The translations under genes and the position numbers were made by a program. From positions 764,848 through 828,847 of the forward strand of contig NZ_KQ948851.1 in assembly GCF_001514215.1 (NCBI RefSeq): 64,000 nt of DNA. Direction: 5' to 3'. Origin of the DNA: Streptomyces bungoensis (GTDB lineage: Bacteria; Actinomycetota; Actinomycetes; Streptomycetales; Streptomycetaceae). The notes under the pieces are model-generated. The model did not search any database and was not told where the DNA came from. It saw nothing but the letters and a program-made list of their open reading frames with translations. Shown piece by piece: positions 16,738 through 25,229 of this stretch. Position 1 is the first letter of the stretch. Each line of letters starts with the position of its first letter.

Positions 16738-17267
16738 GCCTGCTCCAGCAGCGCGCGCAGCGCGGCGGCGTCCGCCTGGAGCTGTACTTCGTCCGGGCGG
16801 TTTGTATCTAGGGCCGTCCACGGGAGCGGCCCGCCTGGCGCCGGGTCGGCGTGGTCGGCGTAGCGGGGAACGATGTGGGTGTGGAGGTGGGGCACCACGT
16901 TGCCGAGCGTGGAGTAGTTCATCTTCATCGGCTGGTAGAACGCCGTCAGGGCCTTGCCGAGCGTGAGGGTGTCGGCCCAGTACGCGGCGGCGTGGGCGTC
17001 TGAGAGGTCGGTGGGCTCGGCGACGTGCGGTGCGCCGCGGTGAATGAGTACGCAGTAGCCCCGGACCTGGCCCGAGCGCCACAGGTAGGCGTTGGCCACT
17101 TCGCCCTGGTGGAGCAGGATGCCCCAGCCGATGTCTTCGGCGGCGAAGTCGTTGTCACACATGGGGCAGCCCTGGCCGTCGCGGTGGCGGAGGAATTCCT
17201 CGGACCACCCAGCCGGTCGACTGGGGCCGTCGGCGGGCGGGGGAACGGGGTGCCGTTGCTGGGTCAT
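16734..17267 (-). CDS. HIT-family protein
   Basis: The 177-residue protein contains HLHTHIVPR (the histidine triad, near residue 130) with the second histidine acting as nucleophile in HIT hydrolases and transferases, and an N-terminal CPMCDNDFAAED segment with a CxxC pair, as in Streptomyces HIT proteins. HIT enzymes cleave or transfer nucleoside monophosphates. The ATG at 17267 has GGGAG upstream and overlaps the stop of the PIMT-like gene (ATGA). Confidence 0.8.
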   Translation of the reverse strand: MTQQRHPVPPPADGPSRPAGWSEEFLRHRDGQGCPMCDNDFAAEDIGWGILLHQGEVANAYLWRSGQVRGYCVLIHRGAPHVAEPTDLSDAHAAAYWADTLTLGKALTAFYQPMKMNYSTLGNVVPHLHTHIVPRYADHADPAPGGPLPWTALDTNRPDEVQLQADAAALRALLEQA

Positions 17268-18496
17268 GGACAACTCCCGAGCGATGGAGACGTCTGGTGG
17301 GGGACGGCGGCGAGCGGGGGCAGCGTCCAGGTGAGGGCCATCCGGCCGGGACCGGAGGCGACGCGCTGCGGGCCCCCGCCGTCCGGAATATCGACCCGGT
17401 ACGTGTCCGGACGGCCCGCCCGCTCCCAAGCGTCGTGGACGTTTTCGAGTTCGGCCCACACATCACGCGGCCCGTGCACGCGGACCGTGCCGTCGCCGGG
17501 GCCGACCACCGCCCAGGAATCCTCCTCCGGGGCGACGATGGTCATCGTGTCGGCCTGGAAATCCCTGACCAAGCCCGGTGCCAGGTACGCGGCGGCGATC
17601 CAGAAGCCGTGGGCGTCATCGTCGGGCGGCGCGAGCCGGGTTGGGCGCGGTCGGCCGGGGTCAGCCTTGACCTTGGGCCGGTGGGTCACGGCGGTGAGCC
17701 ACTCGTAGCCGAGCAGGGGCCGGTGGCCGCGCGGCCTGCCCGTCAGCACCGCCTGAAGCCTGCCCTTCATCGTGCGAGTGGCGCGCATCTGACCTGGCCA
17801 GCTGGGCGTTCTGGTCACGAGCGTGGTCAGCAGCGTTCCGCCGGGGGCGAGCTGCTCCACCCAGGCCAGCGGGATGCAGGGCACGCCGATGCCGGAATGG
17901 ATCCGGTCATACGGTGCCCCGGTGGCGTGTCCGTTGAGCGCGTCACCTTCGACGACCGTCGCTCCCAGTCCTAGCCGGTCCAGGTTCCGCTGGGCGAACA
18001 CGCTCATGTGCGGATCGCGTTCGACCCCGGTGGCACGGCCAGGGCCCGTGATGGCAGCGGCGAGCGCCAGGGAGATCCCCGGACCCGAACCAAGGTCCAG
18101 GAACCGCTGCCCGCAATCCAGTTGGAGGCATTGCAACACCTCGACGGTGGCAGGGGCGTAGGTGCTCATGGAGGTCATGTGGCCGCCGGTCACCGGTCCT
18201 CGGCGAAGGGCGTCCAGCGGCTCGCCGTCGCGCTGGAGCAGGACGGAGTCGCCGCTGTGGACGAGGTCGAGCCACTCCGCTTGGTCGTCGGGGTGCGAGC
18301 CGTCGAGGAGCCGCCAGTCGATCGGATCCGCGCCTGGGCCGCTGACCCGGACGTATGCGTGGGGGAGAAGGACTTCCCGCCGCACACGTAGGAGGGCATC
18401 GCGCAGCCGCGGGTCGGTCAGCACGCCGTCGGCGACGAGGCGGTCGACCATCGCGGTGCGGGCGGCGGCTGTTGCGGCGAGCAGGTCAGCGGACAT
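17264..18496 (-). CDS. PIMT-like (protein-L-isoaspartate methyltransferase-type) methyltransferase
   Basis: The 410-residue protein starts with helices typical of PIMT (VDRLVADGVL; RLRDALLRVRREVLLPHAYV), then GGHMTSMSTYAPATVEVLQC and the SAM-binding LDLGSGPGISLALAAA, and ends in a 200-residue region unique to actinobacterial RiPP-type PIMTs. Stand-alone PIMTs repair isoaspartate; those in peptide clusters form aspartimide or isoaspartate in precursor peptides. The frame is open back to a GTG at 18691 that overlaps the Nudix stop (GTGA, with GGGAG upstream), so 65 extra residues are possible; their codon usage is poor, so I chose ATG 18496. Confidence 0.65.
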   Translation of the reverse strand: MSADLLAATAAARTAMVDRLVADGVLTDPRLRDALLRVRREVLLPHAYVRVSGPGADPIDWRLLDGSHPDDQAEWLDLVHSGDSVLLQRDGEPLDALRRGPVTGGHMTSMSTYAPATVEVLQCLQLDCGQRFLDLGSGPGISLALAAAITGPGRATGVERDPHMSVFAQRNLDRLGLGATVVEGDALNGHATGAPYDRIHSGIGVPCIPLAWVEQLAPGGTLLTTLVTRTPSWPGQMRATRTMKGRLQAVLTGRPRGHRPLLGYEWLTAVTHRPKVKADPGRPRPTRLAPPDDDAHGFWIAAAYLAPGLVRDFQADTMTIVAPEEDSWAVVGPGDGTVRVHGPRDVWAELENVHDAWERAGRPDTYRVDIPDGGGPQRVASGPGRMALTWTLPPLAAVPHQTSPSLGSCP

Positions 18497-18626
18497 CCTT
18501 GGACGGTGTGACGTGCTCGATGCAGAACCCTCTCCTCCTTCCTGACCGGTTGGGCCTACGGCCGTTCTTGCAGTGCTTGCACCGCAAGGCGCGGGTGTAT
18601 CCGGGATCTGTGCGCGGTGTTTGCAA
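18486..18626 (-). CDS. Small Cys-cluster ORF between Nudix and PIMT-like genes (doubtful)
   Basis: In the frame shifted from the PIMT gene, a 46-codon ORF from a weak TTG encodes CKHCKNGRRPNRSGRRRGFC followed by IEH, which looks like a small treble-clef zinc finger, and has coding-like third-position GC (about 80 percent) where the PIMT frame does not. It ends inside the first codons of the PIMT gene. No ribosome site precedes the TTG, so it may be a gene relic. Confidence 0.25.
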   Translation of the reverse strand: MQTPRTDPGYTRALRCKHCKNGRRPNRSGRRRGFCIEHVTPSKDVR

Positions 18627-18687
18627 GAGGAGTCCGGCTGTTGGGCGGCTTCAGGACCAGGCCGGTGCGTGTCCATCTCCGGGGCGC

Positions 18688-19137
18688 TCACTTCCGCCGC
18701 TCCCAACCGATCTCGGTATACAGCCGGCCGGCACGAATCCCCTCGATGGCCGCTCGGGTGTAGGGAACGGTCGGCTCCGGCAGGCCGTCGACAGGCCACC
18801 AGGCCCAACGCAGGCACTTGTCCGGCTCCAGCACGCGGGGCTCGCCCTCCCACCGGCTGGCCCGGAAGAAGAAGCCCACGCGCGGGACGGCGTCCTCGTG
18901 GTCGAGGAGGTGCACCGTATGCACGAGGACGAGGTCCTCCTCGGCGACGACCAGCTTCGCCTCCTCCCGCGCCTCCCGTGCCACGCAGGTCCGGGCCGGT
19001 TCTCGTTCCACATGGCCTGCCAGCAGATGCCACTGGCCGCCCGCGTATGCCGAATCCGGGTGCCGCTGCCCGAGCAGCACCATCCCGTCCCGCTCCAGGT
19101 ACAGGTGACCGCCGATCACGTTCAGTTCCGCGCTCAC
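18688..19137 (-). CDS. Nudix hydrolase
   Basis: The 149-residue single-domain protein has the Nudix box with AREAREEAKLVV (residues about 53-64) preceded by WHLLAGHVE, and an ending (LRWAWWPVDGLPEPTVPY) shared with the Nudix half of the APH fusion at 14525-15904 (MGWFPLDALPQPMVAYCR), so the two are probably paralogues. The GTG at 19137 overlaps the MFS stop (GTGA). The last Gly of the canonical box is Lys (EEAKL), which is tolerated in some members. Confidence 0.8.
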   Translation of the reverse strand: MSAELNVIGGHLYLERDGMVLLGQRHPDSAYAGGQWHLLAGHVEREPARTCVAREAREEAKLVVAEEDLVLVHTVHLLDHEDAVPRVGFFFRASRWEGEPRVLEPDKCLRWAWWPVDGLPEPTVPYTRAAIEGIRAGRLYTEIGWERRK

Positions 19138-20525
19138 GCCGTACCACCTCCGCCCACCGCGGGATTGCGCTGTCCGTCGTCGGCGGGGGCGGCGCCGGGT
19201 GAAGGTGAGGGGGAGGGGACGGGTGGTTGCACGAGTGGATCTCCTGGATGGGAGGGGGCAGGCTGGGCTCCGGGCATCTGGCGGAGGCCGCGTAGTGGGG
19301 AGCGGTAGAGGACCACGAGGGGGACGAGGAGCAGGCAGGTGCCGACGATCAGGGTGGGCCGTACCCCGATCCGCGTCCCGAGGCCGCCCGCGACCAGGGC
19401 GGCCACCGGCCGGGCGCCTGAGGTGAGCCAGGTACTCACGGCCTGCATGCGGGCCTGCATGTCATCGGCGGTGACGACCTGACGAATGGAGCGCTGGGTG
19501 GTTCCCGCCGCCGCGGCGCAGGCCAGCTGGAGAAACAGGGCGGCGCCGATGCCGATCTGCCAGGTCAGGGCTGGGGAAGCGAGCAGCAACGGGATCTGGG
19601 TGAGCGGGGTGAGCGCGAGCGCGACGAGCATCATCGGCCCGGCCCCGTACCGTCGCGTGAGGGCCGGGGCGGCAAGTGCTCCTGCCGCCGCGCCGAGGGC
19701 TCCCAGCCCCAGGACCACGCCGAAGGCGGTCGGGCTCATCGAAAGGGACTTGAGCAGGTACAGGGCCCACAGGGTGTTGAGGAGTGCCAGGGCGAACGAG
19801 GTAGTCGCGTTGACCAGGGTCAGTGTGCGCAGCCGGTGGTCGCGGTGTACGTACCGCAGGCCCTCCCCGATCTCGGTGTGCACACGGTGGCTTCCGGCTT
19901 GCGCCCGGGTGGTCTCGCGTGTCTGGATGCGGGCGGTGCACCAGGCACTGACGAGGTAGGAGCCGACGTCACCGAGCAGTGCCCGGGCTGGTCCGAGGAG
20001 CGCGGTCAGGCCGGCGCCGAGGTTGCTGCCGGCGGTGGCGGCGACGGCGAACACGGCGCCGATACGGCTGTTGCTCCGTTGGATCAGGGACCGGTCGACC
20101 AAGCTGGGCAGGAGACTGATCGCGGCGGCATCATGCAGCACGCCTGCCGCACCCTGCACCGCGGCGACCACCATGAGCTGGGTCAGGGACAGCCTGTCCA
20201 GCGCCGCCGCTGTGGGCACGCTGGCCAGCGCGGCGGCGCTGACCAGATCTCCGGTGATCATCTGCTTCCGCTTGGAGCGCCGGTCGGCCAGCGCTCCGGC
20301 GTACAACGCCAGAAGAGCGGGCGGGAGTTGGCCCATGAACGTGATCCAGGCAACCTGGGCAGGGCTGGCATCCAGTTCGAGAACAGCCAGCACGGGCAGG
20401 GCCATCGCGCTGATCGAGCTGCCGGCCACGCTGGCGGCCTGGCCGGTCAGGTATCGACGGAAGTCCTGGTGCCGCCACAGCGACGTCCCTCCGGCCGACG
20501 AGATGGGGTCACACGGGGAGGACAT
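19134..20525 (-). CDS. MFS transporter (putative exporter)
   Basis: From ATG 20525 (GAGGGGG upstream) the protein has 463 residues with about twelve membrane helices, an inter-helix basic loop GALADRRSKRKQMITG after helix 2 typical of MFS antiporters, and a proline-serine-rich tail (PPVPSPSPSPGAAP). The family resembles macrolide/drug exporters. The frame is open upstream without stop to an ATG at 20804 that overlaps the ABC exporter stop (ATGA), adding 93 Cys-containing residues. Export of the product of the locus is the likely role. Confidence 0.75.
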   Translation of the reverse strand: MSSPCDPISSAGGTSLWRHQDFRRYLTGQAASVAGSSISAMALPVLAVLELDASPAQVAWITFMGQLPPALLALYAGALADRRSKRKQMITGDLVSAAALASVPTAAALDRLSLTQLMVVAAVQGAAGVLHDAAAISLLPSLVDRSLIQRSNSRIGAVFAVAATAGSNLGAGLTALLGPARALLGDVGSYLVSAWCTARIQTRETTRAQAGSHRVHTEIGEGLRYVHRDHRLRTLTLVNATTSFALALLNTLWALYLLKSLSMSPTAFGVVLGLGALGAAAGALAAPALTRRYGAGPMMLVALALTPLTQIPLLLASPALTWQIGIGAALFLQLACAAAAGTTQRSIRQVVTADDMQARMQAVSTWLTSGARPVAALVAGGLGTRIGVRPTLIVGTCLLLVPLVVLYRSPLRGLRQMPGAQPAPSHPGDPLVQPPVPSPSPSPGAAPADDGQRNPAVGGGGTA

Positions 20526-20800
20526 GACGTACCCCCTCGGCTCCCGTCGGGCGCACGCCCGGCACGACCGTGGCTGCGTGATCGTGTTGCTCGTGCATCC
20601 CAGGCACCGCGGTGTCCACGCCCGGGTCGCTGCCCCGGATACAGCTGCGGAGCAGAAACCCCTTCGGCCGCAGTAGGGGGCGTCAGATGGATGTGGGCCG
20701 GTCAGCACATCGGCATCCGGACGGGCAAGCATGGCGGTGTGCTGTGTGCTCACGGCGGCGGACAGGTCTGTAAGCACGATGCTCTTCCGCGGGCGTGTGC

Positions 20801-22834
20801 TCATGCGGATGCCTGCCGCTGTTCGTCATCGTCCCGGGCATCCGAGGAGACCTGGCACGACAACAGCTCTCGGAACAGACCCGGTTGCTCGGCCAGCTCT
20901 TCGTAGGTGCCCTCCTGCACGACCCTGCCCTCGTCGAGCACGACGATCCGGTCGGCTACGGCGACGCTGGTGATGCGGTGGGTTACCAGCAGTACCACCC
21001 GGTCCCGGGCAAGACCCCGTAGCCGCTGGAAAATCCGGTACTCGGCAAGCGGATCGAGGTTCGCGGTCGGCTCGTCAAGGACCAATAGTCCCGCTTGGCG
21101 GAAGAACGCCCTTCCGAGAGCGATGCGCTGCCACTGGCCCCCGCTCAGTTCTTCCCCGTTGAGCCACTCGCGGGCGAGAAGGGTGTCCAACCCGGCGCCG
21201 AGCTTGTCGACGACCTCGTCGGCGCCAGCGGCCTCACACGCCTCGCGTACCGCCGCGTCCCCACGCGCCGTGGGCTGCCCGAGGGTGATGTTCTCCCGCA
21301 CCGTCAAAGGCCAACGCGCGTAGGTCTGGGGTACCAGGGCCACCTGCTGCCACAGCGCCTGCGGCTCGGCGTCGCCGGTGGGAACGCCGTCCCACAGCAC
21401 CTGCCCGTCGGTGGGCAGGTAGAGGCCGCTGATCAATTTCGACAGCGTCGACTTACCCGAGCCGTTGAAGCCGACCAGGGCAGTGACCTCACCCTGGCGC
21501 AGGGTGAGCGTCACGTCGGACAGAGCGTCTTGGTTCTTGCCCGCGTACCGGTGCGTGACCGACTTGATCTCGATCTTCTTCGGAGGCCCCGGGCGATGCG
21601 TGCCCCGGCGCATGCGGAACCCTCCGGCCTTGTCCAGGAAGCCGCTCCAGTCGTCCATGTACAGGCCCGTGCGCACGGCGCGCGCCCCTACCGAGACCAG
21701 ACCGCGGACCGACTGGCCCACCGTCTGCAAGGCGAACACAGCCGTCCCGGCGTGCCCGACGCTGATGCGGCCGGTGGCCAGCAGCCACACGACCGCCGCC
21801 CATACGACTGCCGAACCCACACCGCCGCACAGCGCGCCGATCAAGGACATGCGGGCCGCCTTGTCAGCGGCGGCGCGGTCCTCGCGGTTGATCCGGGCGA
21901 CCGTCTGCCGGTACCGGCCGGAGAGGAAACCGGCCATGGTGCCGGCACGGATCTGGTCGGCAGCCTCCTTCGTGTAGATGTGCCAGCGCAGAATCGACAG
22001 CATCCGCAGATCGCCGTTGCTGCGCAGATTTGCCAGGTATCGCACCCGTGCGGCGCTGACCTGTGCCAGGGCCTGCGGCAGGCTGGCGGCGACCAGAAGG
22101 GGGAGAAGGACCCAGTGCACGCCGGCCAGCACGATCGCTCCAGCGACGAAGGAGGCCGACGAGGCGATCAGGTCCTGCCCCTCGTTGATCAGGTCCCCAG
22201 TGACTTGCGCCCCGCGGTCGGCGGCTTCGCGGTCGTGGTTGAAGTCGGGCTCGTCATAGGCGCACAGCTCCACCTCGGCGCAGCCGGTGAGCAGCATCTG
22301 CTCGGCCTCGCGCGACATCAGTGGGCCCAACCGGGAAGACAACCAGGAGACGGTGATCCCCAGAAGGGCGCGTACGCCGGCGGTGCCGGCCAGCAGGGCC
22401 ACAGAAGGCCACGCCTGAAGGAGCCGCTGGTAGACGTCTCCGCTGGTCAGCAGGGCGGTCAGGGTGCCGCTGATGGCGACCAGGCCGAGGGCTTGCATCA
22501 CGCCGGTGACGGCCTGGCACAGCAGGAGACCGATGGTCGCTCGGCGGTCGACCCGCCATGCGAGAGCCAGTGACCGGCGTACCAACTGCGGCAGCCGCCG
22601 GGCCATATCGCGCATCCTGATCGAACGGCCGGCCGCTTCATGGCTGCCCGTCAGATCGATGTACCGCATCTGCGGCTCCCTGGCAGCCGTTTCCGATGGC
22701 TCATCCGGCTCGGCTGTAGAGGACGCGTCGGGCCCGGTCGTCGGTCCGGGAGGCAACGAGGAGGGTGTGGACTCCAGCGGGGCGGTGCGCGGCCCCGGGA
22801 TGTTGTCGGGTGATGCATCGGTGGGCTCACTCAT
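20801..22834 (-). CDS. ABC exporter (membrane and ATPase domains fused)
   Basis: The 677-residue half-transporter has a disordered acidic N-terminus (residues 1-75), a six-helix membrane domain (about 90-380) and a nucleotide-binding domain with Walker A GFNGSGKS, signature LSGGQWQ, Walker B LLVLDEPTANLDP and H-loop THR. It belongs to the MsbA/LagD-like exporter type without a peptidase domain. ATG 22834 overlaps the stop of the 47-residue peptide gene (ATGA) and uses the GAGGTGG inside it as ribosome site, so peptide and exporter are made together, which supports a peptide- or metabolite-export role. Confidence 0.8.
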   Translation of the reverse strand: MSEPTDASPDNIPGPRTAPLESTPSSLPPGPTTGPDASSTAEPDEPSETAAREPQMRYIDLTGSHEAAGRSIRMRDMARRLPQLVRRSLALAWRVDRRATIGLLLCQAVTGVMQALGLVAISGTLTALLTSGDVYQRLLQAWPSVALLAGTAGVRALLGITVSWLSSRLGPLMSREAEQMLLTGCAEVELCAYDEPDFNHDREAADRGAQVTGDLINEGQDLIASSASFVAGAIVLAGVHWVLLPLLVAASLPQALAQVSAARVRYLANLRSNGDLRMLSILRWHIYTKEAADQIRAGTMAGFLSGRYRQTVARINREDRAAADKAARMSLIGALCGGVGSAVVWAAVVWLLATGRISVGHAGTAVFALQTVGQSVRGLVSVGARAVRTGLYMDDWSGFLDKAGGFRMRRGTHRPGPPKKIEIKSVTHRYAGKNQDALSDVTLTLRQGEVTALVGFNGSGKSTLSKLISGLYLPTDGQVLWDGVPTGDAEPQALWQQVALVPQTYARWPLTVRENITLGQPTARGDAAVREACEAAGADEVVDKLGAGLDTLLAREWLNGEELSGGQWQRIALGRAFFRQAGLLVLDEPTANLDPLAEYRIFQRLRGLARDRVVLLVTHRITSVAVADRIVVLDEGRVVQEGTYEELAEQPGLFRELLSCQVSSDARDDDEQRQASA

Positions 22835-22974
22835 GCTGCCCACCTCGTATCCGGTCGTGCTGCGCGCTGGGCAGCGGCGTCAACTTGCCGCCCGGATCGT
22901 GCGGAGCACGGGACAGCCGGCATGGGACGTTCGAATGCGGCGATGGGATTCGCAGGGACGGGCACAGGGTTCAC
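22831..22974 (-). CDS. 47-residue peptide, paralogue of the one at 24921-25064
   Basis: A GTG at 22974 with a perfect GGAGG 5 nt upstream opens a 47-codon ORF whose stop overlaps the exporter start (ATGA). Aligned without gaps to the other 47-residue peptide it matches at 15 positions, including PV near the N-terminus, AFE at 13-15 and RPDTR at 40-44, with an aromatic residue next (W here, Y there) and Ala at the end. One Cys (position 23) is present. Candidate RiPP precursor or signal peptide; alternatively a leader ORF controlling the downstream gene. Confidence 0.5.
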   Translation of the reverse strand: MNPVPVPANPIAAFERPMPAVPCSARSGRQVDAAAQRAARPDTRWAA

Positions 22975-23246
22975 GGAGTCCTCCAGATGGACGCACGAGG
23001 GGTACTGGTGCTCTAACAACGGCCCCCGGACGGGTCTGTCACGGGCAGATCCGGGGCAGATAGTGGACGGATGTTCTATTGGGTGGCCAGGGTCAAGCGG
23101 GCCTTGTCGTGGGTCGCGCCTGTGTCGCTCGAACAGCTGGGATAACCCTTTCGAGGTATTGCGGGGGGATCCCGTCGGGCGCGGTGGGGCATGGCAACGA
23201 GGAGCAGCGGCGGCGGTGGCGTCCGCTGCTCTCGACCTGGGGCGGG

Positions 23247-24344
23247 TCAGGTTCCGGTCTGCTCCAGGGCCGCGTTCCATGCGGTGAGGGCGTCGGGGCC
23301 GGAACGCAGGAGCGAGGCGACGGGATTGGTCAGGTACTCGTGCTCGACGAGGTAGAGGCCGGCGGTGCCGGCGTAGCCGGGGAACAGTTCGTTGAGGCGG
23401 GTCATCACGGTCTCCGGCGCGGCGTCGTTAGCGTCGAGGAGGCGGCGCGCAAGGATCTTGCGGTTCCACACGTCGATGCCGAAGGCGGCAGGGGCGCGGG
23501 AAGCGTGGGAGGCAATTACCGCGGCGGTGTAGGGGCCCACTCCTTTGATTTCTTGGACGGCCTCCATCAGGTTTCCGGCAGCCTTGAGGTCCTCGGTGCT
23601 GTGGTCGCGGAAGTAGGCCGCGTAGTGCGGAAGGCTTTTGGCGCGAAAGCCCAGCCGGTCCCGTTCCTTCAGCGTCTCGGGCGGAACGTGGGCGATCTCG
23701 TCTGGGGTGAACCAGGCCCGCAGCGTGATCCCGTCGAAGTGGACGAGATGGCCGTAGTGGGCCAGCAAATTGCGGGTCATCTGGGCGGTGCGGCGGATGG
23801 TGACGTTCTGCAGCAGCAGGGCGATCACGGCGATCTCGAAGTGGTCCTCCGGGCACGACTGCCGCATCCCGCCCAGGACTGCGAGTGCCTCGCGCATTGC
23901 GGGCACATGGGACGCGAGTTCCGCGAACGCCGCATGGTCTTCGTCCAACCCGTATGAAGAGATGAGCCGGCGCGTCAGCTCCTCGCGGTCGGCGGGCTTG
24001 AAGTCACCGGCGGTGTAGATGTCGGCGATCACGGTGCGGTCCTCGGCATGCAGCCGGACTCCGACCACGAGGTCGCCGACTCGGAAGGTACGCCAGCTGC
24101 AGGACTCGGTGTGGGCTTCCAGGCCGGTGGCGTAGTGGGACGGCTTCCAGAAGGTGTGCAGGGCGTTGAATGGACCGTCGCCGGTGACGGGCAGTTCGAG
24201 GGTGTCGGTGTGGTCGAGGGTGCGGGGGTTCACGTCATGCTCCTGGGTGGCGGCCGTGGGTCGCAGGGGGCCGCCGAACAGCTCGTGTTCGGCGTCGGAG
24301 ACCTGCGGATCGGCCATCGTGACCGGGCCGAAGAATCTCTTCAC
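23247..24344 (-). CDS. HhH-GPD DNA glycosylase (AlkA/OGG1-like)
   Basis: The 365-residue protein has an N-terminal region of about 130 residues and a C-terminal helix-hairpin-helix-GPD domain: VQEIKGVGPYTAAVIA (the DNA-binding hairpin) followed 25 residues on by FGIDVWNRK, where the Asp is the catalytic residue of monofunctional glycosylases. No Lys stands at the OGG1 lyase position. Such enzymes excise alkylated or oxidised bases. The GTG start overlaps the Nudix stop (GTGA), so excision from DNA and hydrolysis in the nucleotide pool are co-expressed, a pattern known for mutagenic bases (MutT/MutY-type logic) and for self-resistance in producers of DNA-damaging metabolites. Confidence 0.7.
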   Translation of the reverse strand: MKRFFGPVTMADPQVSDAEHELFGGPLRPTAATQEHDVNPRTLDHTDTLELPVTGDGPFNALHTFWKPSHYATGLEAHTESCSWRTFRVGDLVVGVRLHAEDRTVIADIYTAGDFKPADREELTRRLISSYGLDEDHAAFAELASHVPAMREALAVLGGMRQSCPEDHFEIAVIALLLQNVTIRRTAQMTRNLLAHYGHLVHFDGITLRAWFTPDEIAHVPPETLKERDRLGFRAKSLPHYAAYFRDHSTEDLKAAGNLMEAVQEIKGVGPYTAAVIASHASRAPAAFGIDVWNRKILARRLLDANDAAPETVMTRLNELFPGYAGTAGLYLVEHEYLTNPVASLLRSGPDALTAWNAALEQTGT

Positions 24345-24808
24345 CGGGCGCCTCCCGCAGGCCAGTTGATGGCCCGGTAGGACGGGCCGTGGGTGAGCAT
24401 GTGGAAGATGGTGGCGGTGTAGGGGTGACAGTCCGGCGACGGTCGTTCCATCGGCACCCAGAAGAGCCCTTCGTGTTTGTGCGGCTCGGCGTTGTACGGC
24501 TCACCCGTCCACGACTGCGCCACGAACACGGCGGTGATCCGGTCCAGGCCACCGTCGGAGTCGTGGTGGTGGATTAGCCCGCAGAACTCCTGCTGCTCAG
24601 CAGTGATAAGGACCCCCACCTCCTCCATGGCCTCGCGTCGCGCAGCATGGTCGAGTGGTTCACCGACTTCCAGGTGACCGCCCACGACAGTGAGCTGTCC
24701 CGGTGCGAGGGCGGCGTCCAGTGCGCGGCGTACGCACAGGGCGGCGCCGTTCGTACGGAGCAGGACCTGTGCCACGTCGGCGATCAGCTGGTGAGGCGAG
24801 TCGCTCAC
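24341..24808 (-). CDS. Nudix hydrolase (MutT-like)
   Basis: The 155-residue protein has the full Nudix box (GGHLEVGE, then RREAMEEVGVLI), and the histidine-rich loop FCGLIHHHDSDG. It starts at GTG 24808, overlapping the stop of the 39-residue ORF (GTGA), and ends overlapping the glycosylase start. Single-domain members hydrolyse nucleoside triphosphates or related diphosphates; the coupling to a glycosylase suggests a damaged or unnatural nucleotide as substrate. Confidence 0.8.
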   Translation of the reverse strand: MSDSPHQLIADVAQVLLRTNGAALCVRRALDAALAPGQLTVVGGHLEVGEPLDHAARREAMEEVGVLITAEQQEFCGLIHHHDSDGGLDRITAVFVAQSWTGEPYNAEPHKHEGLFWVPMERPSPDCHPYTATIFHMLTHGPSYRAINWPAGGAR

Positions 24809-24924
24809 GGGCGGCCCTCCTGTACCAGGCGTTCTACGGTGTGCCGACCGTTGGTCACGAGGGCACCGCCGTGCCGAAAGCTATGGGTGAGAACGGAGGA
24901 CGGGAGAGGTGCGGGCTGCGTCAT
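24805..24924 (-). CDS. 39-residue ORF coupled to Nudix gene
   Basis: ATG 24924 follows GAGGT by 7 nt, overlaps the stop of the 47-residue peptide (ATGA), and its own stop overlaps the Nudix start (GTGA). It contains SFRHGGALVTNGRHTVERLV, a helical basic segment. Both ends being coupled argues that it is translated. I find no family; a precursor or small regulator are possibilities. Confidence 0.4.
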   Translation of the reverse strand: MTQPAPLPSSVLTHSFRHGGALVTNGRHTVERLVQEGRP

Positions 24925-25064
24925 GCCAGGTACCTCGTATCCGGTCGTGACCCGTCGTCGAGCAGAGCTGCGCGACCGGAGGTGAGGCGAAGGCTGGCGC
25001 CCGAGGAGGTAGCGGCATTTTCGAACGCAGGATGAACGAGTCCAGGGCGGCGTACGGGATGCAT
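24921..25064 (-). CDS. 47-residue peptide, paralogue of the one at 22831-22974
   Basis: ATG 25064 has GAGGAG 6 nt upstream. The peptide is the same length as its paralogue, shares HPV/NPV at the N-terminus, AFE at 13-15 and RPDTR followed by Y at 40-45, and like it ends with an ATGA overlap onto the next gene. The last 18 bases before that overlap (including the downstream ribosome site GAGGT) are identical between the two copies even at silent positions. No Cys is present, which argues against a lanthipeptide; the conserved Asp in RPDTR is a plausible target for the PIMT-like enzymes nearby. Confidence 0.5.
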   Translation of the reverse strand: MHPVRRPGLVHPAFENAATSSGASLRLTSGRAALLDDGSRPDTRYLA

Positions 25065-25148
25065 GGGGACTCCTCGGGGCAAGATGCGGACAGGTGATCG
25101 GGTAACGGCGGTCCTGCTGTAGCCGTAACGGGTGGAGGAGGGCGAAAT

Positions 25149-25229
25149 CTAGAGCGTGATTTCGAATACCGGGCTCTCTCCTTGTGTGGTCGGGTGGGGC
25201 GGGCTGTGATGCAGTGTTCGATCACTCAT
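25149..25229 (-). CDS. 26-residue ORF (candidate peptide)
   Basis: ATG 25229 overlaps the stop of the preceding 18-residue ORF (ATGA). The product ends in SPVFEITL and begins SDRTLHHSPPHP. It lies in a chain of short coupled ORFs downstream of the CYTH-like gene and about 85 bp before the 47-residue peptide. Too short to classify. Confidence 0.3.
   Translation of the reverse strand: MSDRTLHHSPPHPTTQGESPVFEITL

Noticed and set aside
12150..18496. Ordinary lanthipeptide cluster suggested by the FxLD methyltransferase
   Set aside because: No lanthipeptide dehydratase, cyclase or FxLD-type precursor with Cys/Ser/Thr core is present.
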